Shown here one piece after another: positions 6,751 to 11,566 of a stretch of 11,566 nt of DNA; within the stretch, counting starts at the first letter, position 1, and the number at the start of each line of letters is the position of its first letter. The stretch is from Actinomycetota bacterium (GTDB lineage Bacteria > Actinomycetota > Thermoleophilia > Gaiellales > Gaiellaceae): positions 1 to 11,566 of the forward strand of contig PLDP01000122.1 of NCBI GenBank assembly GCA_003136795.1. The letters run 5' to 3'. The translations under genes were made by a program, and so were the position numbers. The notes under the pieces are model-generated. The model had not been told where the DNA came from. It saw only the letters and a program-made list of their open reading frames with translations, and did no database searches.

Positions 6751-6761
6751 GTAGGCCCTAC
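6751..6761. repeat. Short palindrome in the divergent intergenic region
   Basis: GTAGG and CCTAC flank a single central base between the diiron gene (minus) and the S4 gene (plus). It is placed where an operator could act on both genes, but it is short enough to arise by chance. Confidence 0.3.
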
Positions 6762-6811
6762 CGAGGGCGCTCACAGGCTGCGGAGCGAAGGTGGCTGCAC
6801 ACCACCCGACG

Positions 6812-6818
6812 AAAGGAG
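6812..6818 (+). promoter_or_regulatory. Shine-Dalgarno of the S4-domain gene
   Basis: AAAGGAG, 5 bases before the ATG at 6824. It selects this start over the earlier in-frame GTG at 6791 and over the GTG at 6902 that begins the conserved domain. Confidence 0.75.
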
Positions 6819-6823
6819 CCGTC

Positions 6824-7288
<465 letters not shown>

Positions 7289-7298
7289 CGAAGTCGGG

Positions 7299-7326
7299 TT
7301 GCGTCCGAGCGCACCTACCGTAGAAC
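7299..7326 (+). promoter_or_regulatory. Possible promoter upstream of the HAD gene
   Basis: TTGCGT (7299-7304) and TAGAAC (7321-7326) are separated by 16 bases; matches to the consensus hexamers are three and four of six. A small palindrome, CTAC-C-GTAG (7315-7323), overlaps the -10. The 123 bases between the S4 stop and the HAD start contain nothing else recognisable and no evident terminator. This is a weak call. Confidence 0.3.
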
Positions 7327-7411
7327 CCACTGCATCGGTACACGACCGCAGCCTGTCCGCCAGCTACTGCAGATGCAGACTGCTGCGCGTGGGTCGATGC
7401 TGTGCTCGAGG

Positions 7412-8476
7412 ATGAGCGCCCCGGTCGTGATCCCTCTCGAACCTCGCCCGGCCCAGGTGCCGTCGGCGCCCGAACCAATGCCGCGCCCGCTTCAGCCGCC
7501 CGAGCTCGACACGATCGCCTCACGCTGGCAGCAGGCGCTCGACGCCGCCGAGCATGCGCTGGCCGCCGCGCACGGCCCCGTGCACATCCCGAACCTCGAC
7601 GCGCGGCGACACGAGCTCGTGCAGGAGCGGCTCGAGACGGCGCAGATCCTCACCCGCCTCGGCCGGCTGACCGGCGTGCAGCCGCTGCCGTGGCTCTCCC
7701 CCGTGCCCGTGACGACGAAGATGCTCGGCCTGCCCGACGGCACCACCGCCTGCCTCTACGACCTCGACGGCGTGCTCACCGACAGCGGCGTGCTGCACGC
7801 CTGGGCCTGGGCCGAGGTCTTCGACGATTTTCTGTTGCGCCTGAGCGAGACGACGGGTTGGCATTTCATCCGGTTCGACCGCGGCGCCGACTACCGGAGC
7901 TACATCGACGGGCGGCCTCGGCTCGAGGGCGTGCACGCGTTCCTCGCCAGCCGCGGCATCCAGTTGCCGGAAGGACGGTACGGCGATCCGGCTGTCGCCG
8001 ACACCGCCTACGGCCTCGCGAGGCGCAAGGGCGAGGCGATGGCGCGCGGACTGCACCAGCGGGGCGTCAGCGCGGTGCCCGGCGCGCGCCGCCATCTCGA
8101 GGCGACCGGGCATGGCGGCCTCCGGCGCGCCGTCGTCTCCGCCAGCTCGAGCACGCTGCCGATCCTCGAGCTCGCCGGGCTCACGAGCGTGGTCGAGGAA
8201 CGGGTCGACGCAGACGTGATCCGCACCGAGGGACTGCGCTCGCGCCCAGCCCCCGACCTGCTGCTCGATGCCTGCCGGCGTCTCGGCGCGCGCCCCGAGG
8301 ATGCTGTGACGCTCACGCACAGCGCGGCCGGCATCGCCGCCGGGCACGCGGCCGGCCTCACGGTGATCGGCGTCGGCGAAGGCGCTCAGGGCGAGCTCCT
8401 CCAGGGCTTCGGCGCCGAGCGCGTCGTTCCGTCACTGCAGGCGCTGCTCGACCCCCGGCTTTTGACTTCGCTCTAG
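7412..8476 (+). CDS. HAD-superfamily protein, beta-phosphoglucomutase-like, with degenerate motifs
   Basis: A 354-residue HAD-family protein. An N-terminal helical region (about 30-105) precedes the HAD core. Motif I is YDLDGVLTDS (Asp117, Asp119), followed by a cap with YIDGRPRLEGVHAFLASRG, as in beta-phosphoglucomutase-like hydrolases. Motif II is VVSAS (Ser243). Motif III, normally G-x-x-x-KPAPD, reads GLRSRPAPD, with Arg278 in place of Lys. Motif IV, normally FEDA-x-AG, reads LTHSAAG, so both acidic residues are replaced by Thr302 and His303. Motif I alone would still allow phosphoaspartate chemistry, but Mg2+ binding should be weakened. Other in-frame ATGs at 7373 and 7397 are possible; none has a proper ribosome binding site. 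The aminotransferase gene starts 9 bases downstream. The family is certain; activity is doubtful and the substrate unknown. Confidence 0.88.
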   Translation: MSAPVVIPLEPRPAQVPSAPEPMPRPLQPPELDTIASRWQQALDAAEHALAAAHGPVHIPNLDARRHELVQERLETAQILTRLGRLTGVQPLPWLSPVPVTTKMLGLPDGTTACLYDLDGVLTDSGVLHAWAWAEVFDDFLLRLSETTGWHFIRFDRGADYRSYIDGRPRLEGVHAFLASRGIQLPEGRYGDPAVADTAYGLARRKGEAMARGLHQRGVSAVPGARRHLEATGHGGLRRAVVSASSSTLPILELAGLTSVVEERVDADVIRTEGLRSRPAPDLLLDACRRLGARPEDAVTLTHSAAGIAAGHAAGLTVIGVGEGAQGELLQGFGAERVVPSLQALLDPRLLTSL

Positions 8477-8485
8477 ACCGCCGTA

Positions 8486-9760
8486 ATGCTCCAGGGCGTG
8501 CGCACGGAGCACGCATTCGTCGTCGATCCCTCGGCGACGCTCGCCGCCAACGAGCGGATCCGCGCCAAGATCGAGTCGGGCGTGCCCGTTGTGCACCTCG
8601 CCTTCGGCGAGGCCGGCCTGCCGGTTCTTCCCGCGATCGCAGAAGCGCTTGCGCGCGGCGCGCCCGACAACGCGTACGGCTCGGTCGCCGGCTCGCGCGC
8701 GGTGCGCGAGGCCGCGGCCGGGTACTTCGAGCGCCGCGGGCTGCCGACCGCACCGGAACAGATCGTGTTCGCGCCGGGAAGCAAGGCGCTCCTCTTCGCA
8801 CTGCTCTCGATCCTGCCGGGCGACATCGTCCTGCCGACGCCGTCGTGGGTGAGCTACGCGGCGCAGGCGGCCCTTGCCGGGAAGCGGGTGTGGCGCGCGC
8901 CGATCGGCGCCGAGGCGGGCGGCCTGCCCGAGCCGGCGGGACTCGAGCGCGTGCTCGCAGAGGCCCGCGAGAACGGCGGCAGCCCGGGCGTGCTCGTGCT
9001 CACGCTGCCCGACAACCCGACCGGCACACTCGCATCCGAAGCGCTCCTCCGCGAGGTGTGCGAGATCTGCGCGGCGCACGACCTCGCAATCGTCTCCGAC
9101 GAGATCTACCGCGACCTCACCTACGAGCCCGACACGTTCCGCAGCCCGGCCGAGCTGCTGCCGGACCGGACGTACGTGACGAGCGGGCTCTCGAAGAGCA
9201 TGGCGCTCGGGGGCTGGCGGGTCGGCTTCGTCCGGCTGCCCGCGGGATCGTCGACGCTGCATGCGCTGACCGGGCTCGCGAGCGAGGTGTGGTCGAGCCT
9301 GGCCGCGCCGATGCAGCACGCCGCTGCGTTCGTGCTCGACGAGCCGGCGGAGATCCGCGACCACGTCGCTGCGAGCCGCCGGCTGCACAGCGTGACGACG
9401 CGCGCGGCCCATCGCGTGCTCCGCGACGCGGGCGTCGAGTGCCGCCCGCCGGCGGGCGCCTTCTATCTCTATCCCGACTTCGAGCCGCTGCGGCCGCAGC
9501 TCGCGGCGCTCGGCGCGCACACCGGCGCGGAGCTGGCGGAGCTGCTGCTCGAACGGTTCGAGATCGCGGTGCTCTCCGGCGAGGCGTTCGGCGACGAGCC
9601 GGGAGGGCTGCGCTTCCGTATGGCGACGAGCCTGCTCTACGGTGCGAACGACGCCGAGCGCTGGGAGTCGCTGCGCAGCGACGACCCGACCGCGCTGCCG
9701 TGGATCCGTTCCGCGCTCGACCGGCTGGGCGACGCGCTCGCCGATATTCAGTCGGCCTGA
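8486..9760 (+). CDS. PLP-dependent aminotransferase, class I/II
   Basis: A 424-residue fold-type I aminotransferase. The phosphate-binding region is GSKALLFAL (98-106), the PLP-ring asparagine is Asn177 in PDNPTGT, Asp205 and Tyr208 lie in SDEIYRDLTY, the Schiff-base lysine is Lys237 in SGLSKSMALGGWRVG, and the substrate carboxylate arginine is Arg376 in LRFRMATS. These are the subgroup I marks of aspartate/alanine/aromatic aminotransferases; the amino-acid specificity cannot be read from the sequence. All catalytic residues are present. The protein is about 25-30 residues longer than typical 390-residue members, mainly through a C-terminal segment (about 385-424). The ATG follows the HAD stop by 9 bases with no clear Shine-Dalgarno, so expression probably depends on the HAD gene. 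A GTG at 8498 is an alternative start. Confidence 0.93.
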   Translation: MLQGVRTEHAFVVDPSATLAANERIRAKIESGVPVVHLAFGEAGLPVLPAIAEALARGAPDNAYGSVAGSRAVREAAAGYFERRGLPTAPEQIVFAPGSKALLFALLSILPGDIVLPTPSWVSYAAQAALAGKRVWRAPIGAEAGGLPEPAGLERVLAEARENGGSPGVLVLTLPDNPTGTLASEALLREVCEICAAHDLAIVSDEIYRDLTYEPDTFRSPAELLPDRTYVTSGLSKSMALGGWRVGFVRLPAGSSTLHALTGLASEVWSSLAAPMQHAAAFVLDEPAEIRDHVAASRRLHSVTTRAAHRVLRDAGVECRPPAGAFYLYPDFEPLRPQLAALGAHTGAELAELLLERFEIAVLSGEAFGDEPGGLRFRMATSLLYGANDAERWESLRSDDPTALPWIRSALDRLGDALADIQSA

Positions 9761-9782
9761 GTCGCGCTGGCATCATGCGGGG

Positions 9783-10052
9783 GTGGCCGCCTGCATTCAC
9801 CTCGATCAGATCTCCGTCACCGAGCTGCCGGCGCAGATTGCGGGCTGTGAGGACTGCCTCGCGATCGGCGCGCGGTGGGTGCATCTCCGCATGTGCCTGA
9901 CCTGCGGCAAGATCGGCTGCTGCGACTCCTCGCCGAACCAACACGCGCGGAAGCACGCAGCCGCCGACGATCATCCGCTCGTCCGCTCCGCCGAACCGGG
10001 TGAGGACTGGAGCTACTGCTTCGTCGACGATGTGGCCTTCGTGATCGGGTGA
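9783..10052 (+). CDS. UBP-type zinc-finger protein (89 residues)
   Basis: A small protein made almost entirely of a UBP-type zinc finger. Likely zinc ligands are Cys4, His6, Cys22, Cys25, Cys38, Cys41, Cys46, His54, His58, His64 and Cys79, set in the bacterial pattern WVHLRMCLTCGKIGCCDSSP, then HARKH, DDHPLVRS and EPGEDWSYCF. In eukaryotic deubiquitinases this finger binds the free C-terminus of ubiquitin; stand-alone versions are frequent in Actinobacteria and their partner is unknown. The GTG start lies 22 bases after the aminotransferase stop. An ATG at 9776 is out of frame, and the first Cys-x-His follows directly after the GTG, so this start is sound although the ribosome binding site is weak (GCGGGG). 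Its stop overlaps the DUF5996 start as GTGA, implying coupled translation. Confidence 0.9.
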   Translation: MAACIHLDQISVTELPAQIAGCEDCLAIGARWVHLRMCLTCGKIGCCDSSPNQHARKHAAADDHPLVRSAEPGEDWSYCFVDDVAFVIG

Positions 10053-10960
10053 GCGGCCTGCTTCCGGCGCTTCCCTACGACGAGTGGCGGCAGACGAAGG
10101 ACACGCTGCATCTCTGGGCGCAGATCGTGGGCAAGGTGAGGCTCGCATCGACGCCGCCCGACAACCACTGGTGGAACGTCCCGTTGTACGTCGACGTTCG
10201 CGGGCTGACGACCAGGCGCATGCACCAGCACGGCATCGCGTTCAGTGTCGACTTCGACTTCATCGATCATCGGCTCGTCGTGCGCAACGACCGTGGGAAG
10301 GTCGAGTCGTTCGCATTCGTCGACGGTCTGTCGGTCGCCGAATTCGACCGGCAGTTCCACGAGCTCCTTGGACGCGCCGGCGTCGACGTGGCGATTCGCG
10401 AGCGGCCGTTCGGCGTGCCGATGACGACGCCGTTCACTGAAGACGCGGAGCACGCGAGCTACCAGGCGGACTACGTCGAGCGTTTCTGGCGCATCCTCGG
10501 CTGGATCGACGAGGTGTTCACCGAGTTCAGCGGCTGGTTCTGCGGCAAGTCGAGCCCCGTGCATCTCTTTTGGCACAGCTTCGACCTCGCCGTGACCCGC
10601 TTTTCGGGCCGCCCCGCGCCGTTCGTCGCCGGCCGCGATCCGGTGACCGACGAGGCCTACTCGCACGAGCTGATCTCGTTCGGCTTCTGGGCCGGCGACG
10701 ACTCGATCGGCGAGGCCGCGTTCTACTCGTACACCGCCCCCGAGCCGGCCGGCCTGCGCGAGCAGGCGCTGCACCCCGCCGCCGCACACTGGGTCGAGCA
10801 GGGAACGGGCTCGCTTGCGCTCCTGCCCTACGACGCCGTTCGTACGAGCAGCGACCCGAAGGCCACCCTGCTCGGGTTCCTCGAGAGCGCCTACCGAGCG
10901 GGAGTGCGCACAGCCGGCTGGGATGAGGAGGCGCTGAAGTCCTCGTTCTGCCCGGCTTAG
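10049..10960 (+). CDS. DUF5996 family protein
   Basis: A 303-residue protein of the DUF5996 family, with recognisable blocks LPALPYDEWRQTKDTLH (5-21), IVGKVRLA and PPDNHWWNVPLYV (26-48), GKSSPVHLFW (166-175), SFDLAVTRFSGR (177-188), EAYSHE (202-207), FGFWAGDD (211-218) and LPYDAVRTSSDP (259-270). There is no signal peptide or membrane segment, so it is probably cytoplasmic. The conserved His, Asp, Glu and Trp residues could build an active site or ligand pocket, but no function is established for the family as far as I know. It begins at a GTG overlapping the zinc-finger stop by 4 bases. Its TAG overlaps, tail to tail, the stop of the convergent minus-strand gene (shared TTAG, 10957-10960), leaving no room for a terminator. 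Confidence 0.9.
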   Translation: MSGLLPALPYDEWRQTKDTLHLWAQIVGKVRLASTPPDNHWWNVPLYVDVRGLTTRRMHQHGIAFSVDFDFIDHRLVVRNDRGKVESFAFVDGLSVAEFDRQFHELLGRAGVDVAIRERPFGVPMTTPFTEDAEHASYQADYVERFWRILGWIDEVFTEFSGWFCGKSSPVHLFWHSFDLAVTRFSGRPAPFVAGRDPVTDEAYSHELISFGFWAGDDSIGEAAFYSYTAPEPAGLREQALHPAAAHWVEQGTGSLALLPYDAVRTSSDPKATLLGFLESAYRAGVRTAGWDEEALKSSFCPA

Positions 10961-11566
10961 TCGATCTCGACGTCGAAGTCCCAGGAGACGATTGGCGTCG
11001 TCCCGCCGGGCGACCAACGGACGCGGCCGCCTCCCGTCGGGAGCACGTCCTGCACCGTGAGCGTGACCGTCCGGCCGACACGGATCTCCGTCGGCACGGC
11101 GCCTCCACCCGCCGCCGTGACCTGCGGGCGGTGCAGGTGGCCGAGCTCGTCGAGGATCGTGAACGCTCGCGGCGCGAGCGGAACCTCGCCTGCCAGTCCG
11201 TTCAGCGTAATGGTGAACGTGCACGGGCTCGTCGCAGGCACCGGGAACTTCCCGTCCTCGGGAACGTCGGGACCGACGACCGTCGCGAGCACACGACCGC
11301 CGTCGACGCGCACCGAGACCGCATCGCCCTCGATCGCCCGCCACGGGTGCGCGGCGCTTGCCTGGACGACCCGGCCGACGTCGACCTGCGCCGTCGGCAG
11401 CCAGCTCGGCAGGCCGCCGTACGTGGCGACGGGGCGCGTGCGGGTCGCGAGAACGACCGCGAACGAGACCGCGACCGCCACGAACGCAAGCCCGAGCAGG
11501 ACGATCGCCGTCCAGAGGTTGGAGCCGGGCCCGAAGGCCCGGCTCCAACGGCGGGTGGGCGTTGTG
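10957..11566 (-). CDS. Membrane-anchored protein of unknown function, 5' end outside window
   Basis: The frame is open from the window edge to a TAA at 10957-10959, so at least 202 codons are present and the N-terminus is missing. It opens with a basic cytoplasmic stretch (TPTRRWSRAFG), then one transmembrane helix (NLWTAIVLLGLAFVAVAVSF and a few further residues) and an exported domain of about 160 residues rich in beta-strand patterns, with one cysteine (ATSPCTFT) and the ending WDFDVEID. A GTG at 11481 is in frame but falls in the middle of the membrane helix, so it is unlikely to be the true start. No family is recognised; it resembles an anchored extracytoplasmic beta-sandwich protein. 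It converges on the DUF5996 gene with overlapping stops. The coding call is good; function is unknown. Confidence 0.75.
   Translation of the reverse strand, partial: TTPTRRWSRAFGPGSNLWTAIVLLGLAFVAVAVSFAVVLATRTRPVATYGGLPSWLPTAQVDVGRVVQASAAHPWRAIEGDAVSVRVDGGRVLATVVGPDVPEDGKFPVPATSPCTFTITLNGLAGEVPLAPRAFTILDELGHLHRPQVTAAGGGAVPTEIRVGRTVTLTVQDVLPTGGGRVRWSPGGTTPIVSWDFDVEID
11518..11549. repeat. Perfect 14-bp inverted repeat with UUCG tetraloop
   Basis: Arms 11518-11531 and 11536-11549 are exact reverse complements around a 4-base loop. On the minus strand the loop is TTCG closed by C-G, the very stable cUUCGg tetraloop. No T-run follows on either strand. The hairpin looks like a high-GC terminator or a dispersed extragenic repeat, yet it lies inside an open minus-strand frame, coding WSRAFGPGSN just before a membrane helix. 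Confidence 0.8.

Noticed and set aside
7315..7323. CTAC-C-GTAG palindrome, similar in sequence to the one at 6751-6761, as a paired regulator site flanking the S4 gene.
   Set aside because: The two differ in centre and arm length and such short palindromes occur by chance. It is mentioned only with the weak HAD promoter.
7402..9900. Plus-strand open frame of 832 codons spanning the HAD and aminotransferase region.
   Set aside because: The translation is arginine/alanine-rich without any domain, while two other plus-strand frames encode clear HAD and aminotransferase motifs over the same bases.
11481..11481. GTG at 11481 as the start of the last minus-strand gene.
   Set aside because: It would cut the transmembrane helix in half; the open frame with a basic stretch continues upstream to the window edge.
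10013..11548. Long minus-strand open frame of 511 codons.
   Set aside because: It lies antisense to DUF5996 and out of frame with the membrane-anchored gene. Its product is Arg/Ala-rich low-complexity sequence typical of shadow frames in GC-rich DNA.

Overview
The window is GC-rich, compact bacterial DNA. Genes are packed end to end, with 4-base stop/start overlaps (GTGA or ATGA), frequent GTG starts and several start codons without a Shine-Dalgarno sequence. Gene families such as DUF5996, the UBP-type zinc finger and a HAD hydrolase with a long N-terminal helical region point to an actinobacterium, most likely the class Thermoleophilia (inference from gene content and style; no marker gene is present). 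No tRNA, rRNA, insertion sequence, CRISPR array or phage gene was seen, and no gene-free stretch exceeds about 125 bases.

Minus strand, 1-5647, read right to left: a dienelactone hydrolase family protein overlaps glycerol kinase (glpK) by 4 bases. After 58 bases comes a MoxR-type operon: MoxR AAA+ ATPase, DUF58 protein, membrane-anchored VWA protein (BatA-like), and a secreted cysteine-containing protein that runs off the window. The last three genes are joined by 4-base overlaps. The gap before moxR holds repeats and a likely promoter.

Centre, 5648-7288: a 58-residue plus-strand protein of unknown role abuts, tail to tail with no gap, a minus-strand ferritin-like diiron protein. Divergent from the latter is an S4-domain RNA-binding protein of the Hsp15 (HslR) family.

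Plus strand, 7412-10960: a HAD-family protein whose catalytic motifs III and IV look degenerate is followed after 9 bases by a PLP-dependent class I/II aminotransferase. Then come a UBP-type zinc-finger protein and a DUF5996 protein, coupled by a 4-base overlap. The stop codon of the DUF5996 gene overlaps that of a minus-strand, membrane-anchored protein whose 5' end lies beyond the window. A long perfect hairpin with a UUCG loop lies inside the open frame of that last gene.

Most of the window is ordinary core and accessory metabolism. The points most worth a second look are the HAD protein with lost catalytic residues, the zinc-finger/DUF5996 pair, the secreted protein at the end of the MoxR operon, and the repeat-rich moxR promoter. 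I see no clear evidence of a wholly new system.
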